The translations under genes were made by a program, and so were the position numbers. This document shows positions 41,818-49,727 of a stretch of DNA of 50,810 bases, piece by piece (position 1 is the stretch's first letter; each line of letters opens with the position of its first letter). The notes beneath the pieces were generated by a model that made no database searches, was not told the DNA's origin, and saw only the letters and a list, made by a program, of their open reading frames with translations. The DNA is from Alphaproteobacteria bacterium (lineage in GTDB: Bacteria; Pseudomonadota; Alphaproteobacteria; Bin95): the NCBI GenBank assembly GCA_029978325.1, contig JAPOJR010000006.1, positions 1 to 50,810 of the forward strand. Direction: 5' to 3'.

Positions 41818-42135
41818 TCAAGCGTCCGGCGGCTCCAGGAATTCGGTTTCCATAAAGGCGAATTCGAAGTCGTTGCCGTTCAGCACATCATGCTCAACGC
41901 CAGCCTGGCGGAAATAAGGCACGCCCTTTTTCAGTTCGGCGCGGGAGACCTTGCCCTCGGCATCGACCAGTTCGAGGAAACCGTCCTGCATCGGCACAAC
42001 GACATAGTCGTAGTCATGCCGATGCCAACCGGTGGCGTCACCGCGTTTCGGAAAGCGCCATTCGGTAACGCGGGTGCGGGCGTTGTCGATGAACACGGTG
42101 GGGACGGCCGAGCCAGGATTGGTCGGTGCGCACAT
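41818..42135 (-). CDS. cupin domain protein
   Basis: Single-domain cupin of 105 residues. Motif 1 is GWHRHDYDYVVVPMQDG (metal ligands H, H and a later residue), motif 2 FRQAGVEHDVLNG. Small metal-dependent enzymes of many kinds share this fold, so no reaction is assigned. The ATG at 42135 has GGAGG eight bases upstream. The open frame continues further upstream without family likeness. It lies 29 bp after a lipoprotein gene on the same strand. Confidence 0.85.
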   Translation of the reverse strand: MCAPTNPGSAVPTVFIDNARTRVTEWRFPKRGDATGWHRHDYDYVVVPMQDGFLELVDAEGKVSRAELKKGVPYFRQAGVEHDVLNGNDFEFAFMETEFLEPPDA

Positions 42136-42164
42136 GGATGGATCCTCCGTCCTTATCCGGTGGT

Positions 42165-42524
42165 TCAGGATGCCGGTGGGGCGCCAGGCAGCTGCCTGGA
42201 GGCATCGAACTGACGGTACTCCTGTTCGGCCTGCAGTTTCAATTGCTCGCCCTCGCGAATTAGCGCTTCGCCATTGCGGATTTTCGCTTCGCCCTTGCGT
42301 ACGCGCGACTCGCCGCGTTCGACATCGGCTTCGCCGTCTTTGATCATGGCGCGGCCTACTTTCAGGGATGCTTCGCCCTTGGACCATTTCTCGCCAATAG
42401 CCGAGACCTGGCCACCCTGGCTTTGTAGTTGACCGCCAAAGGACTTCGGGTCGGGCCAGCTGGAACAGGCGGCAGCCAGCAGGCCGAGCGCGATTGTGGC
42501 GGCAAACGCGGTGGAACGTGCCAT
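42165..42524 (-). CDS. putative lipoprotein with GE-rich heptad repeats
   Basis: Protein of 119 residues with a lipoprotein signal peptide (AATIALGLLAAACSS; lipobox LAAAC). After an acylated cysteine it reads KGEASLKVGRAMIKDG, then a chain of seven-residue units with the pattern GEA/GES and alternating acidic/basic residues (about six units), ending QLPGAPPAS. This suggests a long charged helix or coiled coil in the periplasm. I do not recognise the family. It is followed by the cupin gene. The start at 42524 follows from the signal peptide. Confidence 0.75.
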   Translation of the reverse strand: MARSTAFAATIALGLLAAACSSWPDPKSFGGQLQSQGGQVSAIGEKWSKGEASLKVGRAMIKDGEADVERGESRVRKGEAKIRNGEALIREGEQLKLQAEQEYRQFDASRQLPGAPPAS

Positions 42525-42721
42525 TGGCAGTGTATTCCTATTTTCGGGAGAGTAGCAGGGTCGTTTGCGCATTGGCGTTCGCAACGTCGCAACGGCCCGG
42601 TTTGCCGACCGGAGCGGCAGCAGAAATTGGGTTTCGCATCTCTTTTTCAAGAGTGTGGGCGATTAAAGATTTCTATCATCTGTGCCGGCAAATACCTTGT
42701 GGCCCGCTTTACATAATCTCT

Positions 42722-42747
42722 ATACTTGAGTATGATCCGACTTAAGT
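42722..42747. promoter_or_regulatory. dyad and repeated ACTTRAGT boxes upstream of the CTERM protein
   Basis: ATACT-TG-AGTAT (42722-42733) is a perfect dyad. It contains ACTTGAGT at 42724, and ACTTAAGT, itself a palindrome, follows at 42740, 16 bp later. The pair sits 70-95 bp upstream of the secreted protein gene and could be a regulator site or part of its promoter. Confidence 0.35.
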
Positions 42748-42816
42748 TGTATGAGTGACCCGCATCCAATCGGGCGGGCATTCAAAGACGAAAAGTTTGC
42801 GAGGAGAAAGCCGGTA

Positions 42817-43557
42817 ATGCGCAAATTTCCGCATGCCTTTATATGCACGCCAGCCTTAGCACTGGCCTCAGTCCTGGTGATGCCCGCGGCCGCGTCGGCC
42901 ATGGCCATTTACTCAGAGAATTTCAACAGCGGTACGGTCGGTAGCGAATGGTCCACGAACTCCGGAACGCTGGCGGTGGACACGGCGGCCAATTCCCCGA
43001 ACGAGATGTATCTGGGTCTCAATGACACGTTTCAATTTGGCCTAGCAAACCAATCTGTGTTCCTCAACCTTTCCGGACTGGCTGCGCATACGCAGGTGAC
43101 CCTGACCTTCGACATGATCATTATGCGCTCGATGGACGGCAATGAGCCCTTCACGCTTAGCGCGGTTGGCCCTGGCACGTTGGCTTCGGAATCCTTTGAG
43201 AACCTGACCAGCGGCGGCAATCCACTGGGCGGCAGCGACAATGCCAATGGCTCCGGCGTGTTCGGTCATGCGGATGCAGAAAACAGCCTGGGCGTAACAC
43301 CGGATACCAATGTTGGCTCAATCGAGACGGCCTTGTACCGGCGGTCATTCACCTTTGACCACTCCACCTCGGACCTGGCAATCACCTTCAGCTATAGCGG
43401 GCTCTCCTCCATTACCGACGAAAGCTGGGCGATCGACAATGTTTTGGTCGAGAGCAACGCACAGTCCACAGCGGCAAGCGCGCCGGCGACCCTGCCCCTG
43501 GTGGCTGCTGGTTTGCTGGGTGCAGCGTTCGTCCGCCGGCAGCGGCGCAAAGCCTGA
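42817..43557 (+). CDS. secreted protein with PEP-CTERM/VPLPA-CTERM-type sorting signal
   Basis: Protein of about 246 residues. Signal peptide (FICTPALALASVLVMPAAASA) and a mature beta-rich domain (IYSENFNSGTVGSEWSTNSG, lectin-like in appearance; AITFSYSGLSSITDESWAID). The C-terminus APATLPLVAAGLLGAAFV plus RRQRRKA has the exosortase-type layout: short motif, one helix, basic end. The ATG at 42817 has GAGGAG upstream; the earlier open frame is not a signal peptide. Probably an extracellular matrix or surface protein, handled by an exosortase outside the window. Confidence 0.85.
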   Translation: MRKFPHAFICTPALALASVLVMPAAASAMAIYSENFNSGTVGSEWSTNSGTLAVDTAANSPNEMYLGLNDTFQFGLANQSVFLNLSGLAAHTQVTLTFDMIIMRSMDGNEPFTLSAVGPGTLASESFENLTSGGNPLGGSDNANGSGVFGHADAENSLGVTPDTNVGSIETALYRRSFTFDHSTSDLAITFSYSGLSSITDESWAIDNVLVESNAQSTAASAPATLPLVAAGLLGAAFVRRQRRKA

Positions 43558-43587
43558 CGGCTTTCCCTGTTCTCTGTCGAGCAATTG

Positions 43588-43614
43588 CGGCCGCCCTCAC
43601 CGGGCGGCCGTTTT
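43588..43614 (+). terminator. intrinsic terminator after the CTERM gene
   Basis: CGGCCGCCC (43588-43596) and GGGCGGCCG (43602-43610) form a perfect 9-bp stem with a 5-nt loop, followed by TTTT. It lies 30 bp after the stop and also faces the end of the convergent SDR gene. Confidence 0.9.
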
Positions 43615-43628
43615 CGTGTGGGCAGCCT

Positions 43629-44384
43629 CTAATACGTCGCCCGGCCGCCGGAGATGTCGAAGACGCCGCCGGTGGAAAAGCTGTTTTCCTCCGAGGCGAG
43701 CCAGGCCACCAGGTGGGCTAACTCCTCCACTTGGACAAATCGGCCTTTGGGAATTTTCGAGAGCATGGCGTCGATATGGCTTTGGCTCATCTGCTCGAAA
43801 ATGCGAGTGCGCGCGGCGGCGGGGGCAACGCAATTCACCAGCACTTCCGTGTGGGTGAGTTCCTTGCCCAGCGACTTGGTCAGGCCGATGACGCCGGCCT
43901 TGGCGGTGGAGTAGGCGGCGGCGTTCGCATTGCCCTCCTTGCCGGCGATGGAGGCGATGTTGACGATGCGGCCGTAGTTCGCCTCGATCATCTGGGGCAC
44001 GATAGCGCGGCAGCAATAGAACACCGCGTTCATGTCCAGCTCGATCACCCGGCGCCAGGCGTCGATGGGGTAGTTCCAGGTGACGTCATTGGGGCCGGTG
44101 ATGCCGGCATTGTTAACCAGGATGGAGATGGTCCCGAACGCTGCGTTCGAATCCGCCACGGCGGCAGCGATCTGGCCGACATCGGTGACGTCGCAGACCT
44201 GCGTCCGCACCTTGTCGCCGAAGGGCGCGGCGGCCTTCTCCAACTCCGCGGCGTCGATGTCCCACATGGAGACATAGGCGCCGCTCTCGACCATGCGCGT
44301 CGTGATGGCTAGGCCGAAGCCCTGCGCCGCGCCGGTGATGACCGCGTGGCGGCCCTGGAGGTTGATCTGGTTCTGTTGGGGCAT
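43629..44384 (-). CDS. SDR family NAD(P)-dependent oxidoreductase
   Basis: Classical short-chain dehydrogenase of 251 residues. Cofactor motif TGAAQGFG, NNAG (ILVNNAGITGP), catalytic S in NIASIAGKEG and Y-x-x-x-K in AAYSTAKAG. Acidic D after strand 2 (MWDIDAAEL) suggests NAD preference. The C-terminal SFSTGGVFDISGGRATY is typical of FabG-like 3-oxoacyl reductases and sugar or hydroxyacid dehydrogenases. Reads alone, convergent with the CTERM gene. Confidence 0.94.
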   Translation of the reverse strand: MPQQNQINLQGRHAVITGAAQGFGLAITTRMVESGAYVSMWDIDAAELEKAAAPFGDKVRTQVCDVTDVGQIAAAVADSNAAFGTISILVNNAGITGPNDVTWNYPIDAWRRVIELDMNAVFYCCRAIVPQMIEANYGRIVNIASIAGKEGNANAAAYSTAKAGVIGLTKSLGKELTHTEVLVNCVAPAAARTRIFEQMSQSHIDAMLSKIPKGRFVQVEELAHLVAWLASEENSFSTGGVFDISGGRATY

Positions 44385-44417
44385 AGATCTGGACCTTGTC
44401 TGCCTGTCGATGGTTCG

Positions 44418-44711
44418 TTAGTTGGGCTTGCCGACCGCAGCGATCGCGCGGTGCAGCTTTTGATCTGCCCTTCGGAAAGCAGAGGCCGCAGCCGACCGGC
44501 CATGCCCCGCCGTTTCTCGCGCGCCTGCTTCTGCGGCATCCGCCAGCGCTTGGGCCTCGGTCAAGGTCAACTCGACCAGAACTGTTGGATCGAAAGAGGC
44601 CATCGACGCCAACTCTTCGTCCGTGAGCGGCTGGGCGTCCGGATCGGACAGTGCAGCAGCCGTGATCTCCGCATCTTCTTCCGGCGTTGGCATATAGATT
44701 TTTCTGGCCAT
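44418..44711 (-). CDS. brnA: BrnA-like antitoxin
   Basis: Antitoxin of 97 residues paired with BrnT. The N-terminal MARKIYMPTPEEDAEITAAA and LTDEELASM resemble BrnA/CopG-like antitoxins. The usual ribbon-helix-helix C-terminal part is only weakly visible, and the region ETAGHGRSAAAS could be altered. The ATG follows the brnT stop by one base, so both are co-translated. Function inferred from the pair. Confidence 0.75.
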   Translation of the reverse strand: MARKIYMPTPEEDAEITAAALSDPDAQPLTDEELASMASFDPTVLVELTLTEAQALADAAEAGARETAGHGRSAAASAFRRADQKLHRAIAAVGKPN

Positions 44712-44712
44712 C

Positions 44713-44976
44713 CTATTTCTCCATCACGTAGCGCCGGACTTCACGCTGATTGGCTTTTCGCAGGCTGATGATCCGATAGACGCCCGAGCGAACAACATAC
44801 GCGCAGAAGTGGAGCCGGTCATCCAAAGGAACAAGAGCGCCGTACCGAACTTCGCCGCCAACCGTCTGGCGCGTAACCAGCGCACTACCCCAGTCGAGTT
44901 CCCGCGTAAGTTCGAACGCTACGCCATGCTTGGCCAGGTTGGATGCCGCCTTGGCAGGATCCCATTCAACCTCCAT
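44713..44976 (-). CDS. brnT: BrnT family ribonuclease toxin
   Basis: Toxin of 87 residues. The family signature is complete: EWDPAKAASNLAKHGVAFEL at the start and RIISLRKANQREVRRYV at the end. BrnT is an RNase-like RelE-fold toxin neutralised by BrnA; the operon order toxin then antitoxin is typical. The ATG has AAAGG upstream. A chromosomal stress or plasmid-type stability role is the usual interpretation. Confidence 0.9.
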   Translation of the reverse strand: MEVEWDPAKAASNLAKHGVAFELTRELDWGSALVTRQTVGGEVRYGALVPLDDRLHFCAYVVRSGVYRIISLRKANQREVRRYVMEK

Positions 44977-45072
44977 GCCTTTCCCATCCTTGCGCTATGA
45001 GTCCAACTTTCGCTTGCGGGTGCCCATCGCTATATAGGTCCCAACCCGTCATTGCATAGAGGCAAGAAGCCC

Positions 45073-46377
45073 ATGATCCCGCGTTACAGCCGGCCCGAGA
45101 TGGTTGGTATCTGGGAGCCCCAGACCAAGTTCGAAATCTGGTTCGAGATCGAGGCGCATGCCTGCGACGCGCAAGCCGAACTCGGCGTCATCCCGAAGGA
45201 GGCCGCCAAGGCCGTCTGGGAGCGGGGCCAGTTCGAGATCGACCGTATCGACGAGATCGAGCGCGTGACCAAGCACGACGTGCTCGCCTTCCTGACCAAC
45301 CTGGCCGAATACGTGGGGCCGGAGGCGCGGTTCGTGCACCAGGGCATGACGTCGAGCGACGTGCTGGACACCTGCCTGGCCGTGCAGCTCACCCGCGCGT
45401 CGGACCTGCTGCTGGCCGGCGTCGACCGCGTGCTGGCGGCGCTGAAAAAACGGGCGTGGGAGCATGCAAAGACGCTGACCGTCGGGCGGTCTCACGGCAT
45501 CCATGCCGAGCCCACCACCTTCGGCCTGAAGCTCGCCGGCCACTATGCGGAGTTCGCGCGCAACCGGCAGCGGTTGGAGGCAGCCCGCAAGGAGATCGCG
45601 ACCTGCGCCATCTCCGGCCCGGTCGGCACGTTCGCGGCCATCGACCCGCGGGTCGAGGCCTATGTGGCCGAGAAGCTGGGGCTGGAGCCGGAGCCGATCT
45701 CCACCCAGGTCATCCCGCGCGACCGCCACGCCATGTTCTTTTCCGTGCTGGCCGTGATCGCCAGCGGCGTCGAGCGGCTTTCCACCGAAATCCGCCACCT
45801 GCAACGCTCGGAAGTGCTGGAGGCGGAGGAGTATTTCTCGCCGGGGCAGAAGGGCTCCAGCGCGATGCCGCACAAGCGCAACCCGGTGCTGACCGAGAAC
45901 CTGACGGGGCTGGCGCGCGTCGTCCGCTCGGCGGTCGTGCCGGCGCTGGAGAACGTGACGCTCTGGCACGAGCGGGACATCTCTCACTCCAGCGTGGAAC
46001 GGATGATTGGGCCGGATGCGACCGTGACCCTGGACTTCGCCCTGAACCGCATGGCCGGCGTGGTCGAGAACCTGGTGGTCTATCCGGAGAACATGCAGGC
46101 GAACCTGGATAAGCTGGGCGGCCTGGTCTACTCGCAATACGTGCTGCTGGAACTGACCCAGGCCGGCATGAGCCGCGAGGATGCCTACGCCAAGGTGCAG
46201 GTGCACGCCATGAAGACCTGGCGCGAAGGCGGCTCGTTCCTGGAGCGCCTGCAGGGCGACCCCGAGGTGACGGACCGGGTGCCGGCGGCAACGCTGGGCG
46301 AGATGTTCGAGCCCTGGCGCTATCTGAAGCACGTACCCGGCCGGATGGAACAGGTGATGGGGAAAGCGGAAGACTAG
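45073..46377 (+). CDS. purB: adenylosuccinate lyase
   Basis: Purine synthesis enzyme that removes fumarate from SAICAR and adenylosuccinate, about 434 residues. The fumarase-superfamily signature GSSAMPHKRNP is present, as are FVHQGMTSSDVLDTC, VGRSHGIHAEPTTFG with the catalytic histidine and SHSSVERMIGPDA. I start at the ATG at 45073 (MIPRYSRPEMVGIWEPQ), the usual N-terminus; the earlier in-frame TTG is unlikely. No other purine genes are adjacent. Confidence 0.97.
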   Translation: MIPRYSRPEMVGIWEPQTKFEIWFEIEAHACDAQAELGVIPKEAAKAVWERGQFEIDRIDEIERVTKHDVLAFLTNLAEYVGPEARFVHQGMTSSDVLDTCLAVQLTRASDLLLAGVDRVLAALKKRAWEHAKTLTVGRSHGIHAEPTTFGLKLAGHYAEFARNRQRLEAARKEIATCAISGPVGTFAAIDPRVEAYVAEKLGLEPEPISTQVIPRDRHAMFFSVLAVIASGVERLSTEIRHLQRSEVLEAEEYFSPGQKGSSAMPHKRNPVLTENLTGLARVVRSAVVPALENVTLWHERDISHSSVERMIGPDATVTLDFALNRMAGVVENLVVYPENMQANLDKLGGLVYSQYVLLELTQAGMSREDAYAKVQVHAMKTWREGGSFLERLQGDPEVTDRVPAATLGEMFEPWRYLKHVPGRMEQVMGKAED

Positions 46378-46471
46378 CCGACAGATCGGCAGGCAAAGCG
46401 GACGGCCCCGGCGCACAGTTTCCGGATTTACGATGCACCGTTACCAGCCGATAGTGGCACGGATGTACACA

Positions 46472-46493
46472 GTGGCGGCTTAGGAGCCGCCAC
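46472..46493 (+). terminator. hairpin between purB and the next gene
   Basis: GTGGCGGCT (46472-46480) and AGCCGCCAC (46485-46493) are perfect 9-bp arms with a TAGG loop. There is no U tract (GGGATTT follows), so it is a possible terminator or stabilising hairpin for purB. It ends 18 bp before the next start codon. Confidence 0.5.
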
Positions 46494-46511
46494 GGGATTT
46501 CTGGGGCGCCG

Positions 46512-47009
46512 GTGAGACCAATAGCGATCGCTCTTTTCGTGCTGCTGATAGCCGGCGCCGGCTACCGGTATCTGGGGCCGTCCAGTTTGCCGGCGCGGCC
46601 CGACATTCGCACGACAGAGCTTCAGGCGCTGGTCGACGGCTCGGCACAGACCATATTGCCCACCATTGTCCTGCACCCGGCGGAAACGCGGCTGGAATCC
46701 TATTGGACGGCAGCGCTGACCGCGGCGATGCATGGCCGGCAAGAGGTTAAAATCAACCACGGCCGCATCGACGTGCTCTCTGCGACCTATGCCATCGAGG
46801 TCGATTGGCTCGACAAATGGCATGAAGGCCTGGGACAGGCGCTGCACTACGCCATCGCGACAGGAAAAGCCCCCGCGGTCGCGCTGATCGTCAAGCCGAG
46901 CGAATGGCCATTGAGCGCCAAAGACGTCTCAAAACTGATCGAAATTCGGATGGTTGCGGAAAAGCTGGGCGTCGAAGTGATCTTGCTGAAGGCCGAAGGC
47001 ACGCAATAA
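46512..47009 (+). CDS. hypothetical protein with N-terminal membrane helix and PD-(D/E)XK-like motif
   Basis: Protein of 165 residues starting at GTG (GGGGCG upstream). Residues 3-20 (PIAIALFVLLIAGAGYRYL) form a membrane anchor or signal segment. A later region, GRIDVLSATYAIEVDW and EGLGQALHYAIATGKAP, has the spacing of PD-(D/E)XK-fold proteins (D, then E-x-D). I remember similar small bacterial proteins with DCLT...AIE-x-D-x-x-x-K-W-x-E-x-x-G-Q-x-LHY, but the function is unknown. A nuclease role is not established. Confidence 0.7.
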   Translation: MRPIAIALFVLLIAGAGYRYLGPSSLPARPDIRTTELQALVDGSAQTILPTIVLHPAETRLESYWTAALTAAMHGRQEVKINHGRIDVLSATYAIEVDWLDKWHEGLGQALHYAIATGKAPAVALIVKPSEWPLSAKDVSKLIEIRMVAEKLGVEVILLKAEGTQ

Positions 47010-47044
47010 GACCAATGGCAGTGGATTTTGACCTTTCGCGTAAC

Positions 47045-47134
47045 GTCCTTCAGCCTGAGGTGCTCGGCAACGTCGAGCCTCGAAGGCCGCCGACGCTTCG
47101 AGGCTCACTTCGTTCGCACCTCAGCGTGAAGGAC
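47045..47134. repeat. single copy of the palindromic repeat family (short form)
   Basis: Left arm GTCCTTCAGCCTGAGG and right arm CCTCAGCGTGAAGGAC, inner GAGCCTCGAAGG and CTTCGAGGCTC. Related to the repeats at 14056-14462 and 40337-40450, but about 90 bp long. It sits in the gap before the amidohydrolase gene. Confidence 0.8.
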
Positions 47135-47259
47135 TGTCTCGATGAGGCCACTTCAATTGCCGTTGGTATAAGGCCGCATCCCCGATTGCCAGTCGGTCGC
47201 ACCTCGGTTACGCTAGTTTCCATCATGCAGAAACCAGTGCAGCAAGCGAGGAAATGGCC

Positions 47260-48468
47260 ATGAATGACGTCGCCATCAACAAAGAAAACCTCTGGCGTCT
47301 GGACACGCCCGGCATTGAGGGTTGGGGCCGAACCGCCCGCGTCGATGACCCGAAGAAATACTTCATGGTTTCGACCGATTGCCATGCAAACGAGCCGCCG
47401 GACCTTTGGGTACAGCGCATCGACAAAAAGTACCGGGACCGCGTGCCGCGCATTGAGACCGACTCGAACGGCGTGCAGTGGCGCTATTGCGAAGGCTACC
47501 GTCCGGACCGGGTCCGGGTCATGAGCTTTGAAGGCGAGGACTGGGTCCGCTCGAAAGCCGGCGCCGACCCCGCTGACCGGATGAAGGATAACCAGGCCGA
47601 CGGCATCGACGTCGAAATTATCTTCCCGAACAAGGGCCTCGCCATGTGGGCGACGCCGGACCCGGTGTTCTCCTCGGCGCAATGCGCGGTCTGGAACGAC
47701 TGGGCGCACGAGCAATTCACCAGCCACGGCCAGGCCATGGTGCCGGTCGCCGCCATCGCGACAGGCGATCTCGATTGCGCAATTGCAGAGATCACGCGCG
47801 TTGCCAAGATGGGCTACAAGATTCTGTCTTTGCCCTGCAAACCCATCTGGGGCGGCCATGACGTCGATCACGTCAACTACAACCTGCCGCACTTCGACCC
47901 AATGTGGGCGCTGATCGAAGAAGCCAACCTGACCATGACCTTCCATGTCTCGACAGGCCGCGACCCGCGGGCGGCGCGGGGCAACGGCGGCGCGGTGATC
48001 AACTATGTCACCCACTCGCTCGCCCCAACCATCGAGCCCGTGGCTAATCTCTGCGCCAGCGGCGTGCTAGAGCGCTTCAAGGGGCTTACCTTCGCGACGG
48101 TCGAGGCCGGCATCGGCTGGGTGCCCTGGCTGATGGACGCCATGGACGAGGCCTATCGCAAGCACCACATGTGGGTGCGCCCGAAGTTGCAGATGCTGCC
48201 GTCCGAGTATTTCCGCCAGAACGGCTTCGCAACCTTCCAGGAAGACCCGTCCGGTTTGGCGTTAGCGGAAGACTGGCGCCTGATGGACAATTTCTGCTGG
48301 GCCAACGACTACCCGCACCACGAGGGCACCTGGCCGCACTCCTATCAGGCGATCGAGCGGACCATGGGCATGCTGAACGACGTGCAGCGCGCCAAAGTGC
48401 TGGGCCTGAACGCCGCAAAATGCTTCCAGTTGGAAGTGCCGGAACATCAGCGCCTGGAAAGCTTTTAA
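47260..48468 (+). CDS. amidohydrolase family protein (amidohydrolase 2/ACMSD type)
   Basis: Metal-dependent hydrolase or decarboxylase of 402 residues with a TIM barrel. Visible are the first metal motif VSTDCHANEPPDLW (D-x-H type), the later LTMTFHVSTGRDP histidine, and the C-terminal NDYPHHEGTWPHS with the metal aspartate. The family includes ACMSD-like and aromatic decarboxylases. Start at the ATG at 47260, with GAGGAA six bases upstream; an ATG two codons earlier lies inside this spacing. It precedes an epoxide hydrolase gene, separated by a strong terminator. Confidence 0.92.
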   Translation: MNDVAINKENLWRLDTPGIEGWGRTARVDDPKKYFMVSTDCHANEPPDLWVQRIDKKYRDRVPRIETDSNGVQWRYCEGYRPDRVRVMSFEGEDWVRSKAGADPADRMKDNQADGIDVEIIFPNKGLAMWATPDPVFSSAQCAVWNDWAHEQFTSHGQAMVPVAAIATGDLDCAIAEITRVAKMGYKILSLPCKPIWGGHDVDHVNYNLPHFDPMWALIEEANLTMTFHVSTGRDPRAARGNGGAVINYVTHSLAPTIEPVANLCASGVLERFKGLTFATVEAGIGWVPWLMDAMDEAYRKHHMWVRPKLQMLPSEYFRQNGFATFQEDPSGLALAEDWRLMDNFCWANDYPHHEGTWPHSYQAIERTMGMLNDVQRAKVLGLNAAKCFQLEVPEHQRLESF

Positions 48469-48485
48469 CGCAAGTGACTGACGCC

Positions 48486-48522
48486 AAGCCCCGAACGGTT
48501 ACGCTGACCGTTCGGGGCTTTT
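48486..48522 (+). terminator. strong intrinsic terminator after the amidohydrolase gene
   Basis: AAGCCCCGAACGGT (48486-48499) pairs perfectly with ACCGTTCGGGGCTT (48507-48520), 14 bp around a 7-nt loop, followed by TT. The longest perfect hairpin in the window. It separates the amidohydrolase gene from the epoxide hydrolase gene. Confidence 0.93.
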
Positions 48523-48546
48523 CATTGTCATAGGGGAGCAACCATC

Positions 48547-49683
48547 GTGTCTGACGCCATCCGTGAATTCCGCATCGCCATTCCCGATGCCGATCTCGAC
48601 GATCTTCGCCGCCGCCTGAGGACTACCCGCTGGCCCGAGAAAGAAGTGGTCGAAGATTGGAGCCAAGGTGCGCCGCTCGCCTACGTCAAAGAGGTATGCG
48701 ACTATTGGGCGACCAGCTTCGACTGGCGCGCATGGGAAGCCAGGTTGAATGCCTGGCCGCAGTTCAAGACCGAGATCGACGGCGTCGATATCCATTTTTT
48801 CCATGTCCGCTCGCCCCATGAAAACGCGCGTCCTTTGGTGATCACCCATGGGTGGCCGGGCTCGCAGGTTGAGTTCCACAAGGTCATCGACCCGCTGGTC
48901 AACCCGACAGCGCACGGCGGCAAAGCAGAGGACGCATTCCATGTCGTAGCACCTTCGCTGCCGGGCTATGGCTTTTCGGGGAAGCCGACAGCGCCCGGCT
49001 GGGGCATCGAAAAAATTGCCGACACCTGGGCGGCCCTGATGGCCCGCCTTGGCTACAACCGATACTTCGCGCAAGGCGGCGATTGGGGCTCCGCCGTCAC
49101 CGGATGTTTGGGGCCGCAGGATCCGGAGCATTGCGCCGGCATCCACATGAACCTGATCACCGCTCGCCCCACCTCGATGGAAGACCTGACCGCGCAGGAG
49201 CAATCGGCCCTGGCGGCCTTCAAGCACTACCAGGACTGGGATAGCGGCTATTCCAAGCAACAGGCGACTCGTCCGCAAACCGTTGCCTATGGCCTGGCAG
49301 ACTCGCCATCCGGACAATGCGCCTGGATCTTAGAAAAATTCTGGGCATGGACCGACTGCGACGGGCACCCGGAAAACATCCTGACCAAAGACGAAATGCT
49401 GGCGGACATCTCCATCTATTGGCTGACCAACTCGGCAGCGTCTTCCGCCCGCCTGTACTGGCAGAGCTTCGGGTCGCTGCGCGGTGGGGCGGTCAACACC
49501 CCCATGGGCGGCGCCATTTATCCGAAAGAAATCATGCGGACGTCACGCAGGTGGGCTGAAGGCCGGTTCAAGAACATCGTGCATTGGTCCGAACACGCCA
49601 AGGGCGGCCACTTCGCGGCGTTTGAGCAACCTGAAGCTTTCGTTGCAGACCTGCGCGCCTGTTTCGGCAAGATGACGCTCTAG
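48547..49683 (+). CDS. epoxide hydrolase (EHN family alpha/beta hydrolase)
   Basis: Second epoxide hydrolase in the window, 378 residues. EHN domain residues 1-90 (EFRIAIPDADLDDLRRRL, WSQGAPLAYVKEVCDYW). Core motifs HGWPGS (101-106), nucleophile D179 in QGGDWGSAVT and histidine in KGGHFAAFEQPEA. It starts at GTG (GGGGAG eight bases upstream). It differs enough from the enzyme at 17493-18644 to be an old paralogue with its own substrate range. Convergent with the beta-helix gene. Confidence 0.93.
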   Translation: MSDAIREFRIAIPDADLDDLRRRLRTTRWPEKEVVEDWSQGAPLAYVKEVCDYWATSFDWRAWEARLNAWPQFKTEIDGVDIHFFHVRSPHENARPLVITHGWPGSQVEFHKVIDPLVNPTAHGGKAEDAFHVVAPSLPGYGFSGKPTAPGWGIEKIADTWAALMARLGYNRYFAQGGDWGSAVTGCLGPQDPEHCAGIHMNLITARPTSMEDLTAQEQSALAAFKHYQDWDSGYSKQQATRPQTVAYGLADSPSGQCAWILEKFWAWTDCDGHPENILTKDEMLADISIYWLTNSAASSARLYWQSFGSLRGGAVNTPMGGAIYPKEIMRTSRRWAEGRFKNIVHWSEHAKGGHFAAFEQPEAFVADLRACFGKMTL

Positions 49684-49692
49684 ATGTTTAGT

Positions 49693-49720
49693 CCCGGTCG
49701 AATGGGCTCACTCGATCGGG
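49693..49720. terminator. possible bidirectional hairpin between convergent genes
   Basis: CCCGGTCGA (49693-49701) and TCGATCGGG (49712-49720) pair with one G-U wobble around a 10-nt loop, between the epoxide hydrolase stop and the beta-helix stop. No U tract on either side, so the assignment is tentative. Confidence 0.4.
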
Positions 49721-49727
49721 CAATGCC

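Noticed and set aside
45049..46416. 455-codon minus-strand frame opposite purB
   Set aside because: Antisense shadow; the plus strand carries all adenylosuccinate lyase motifs.
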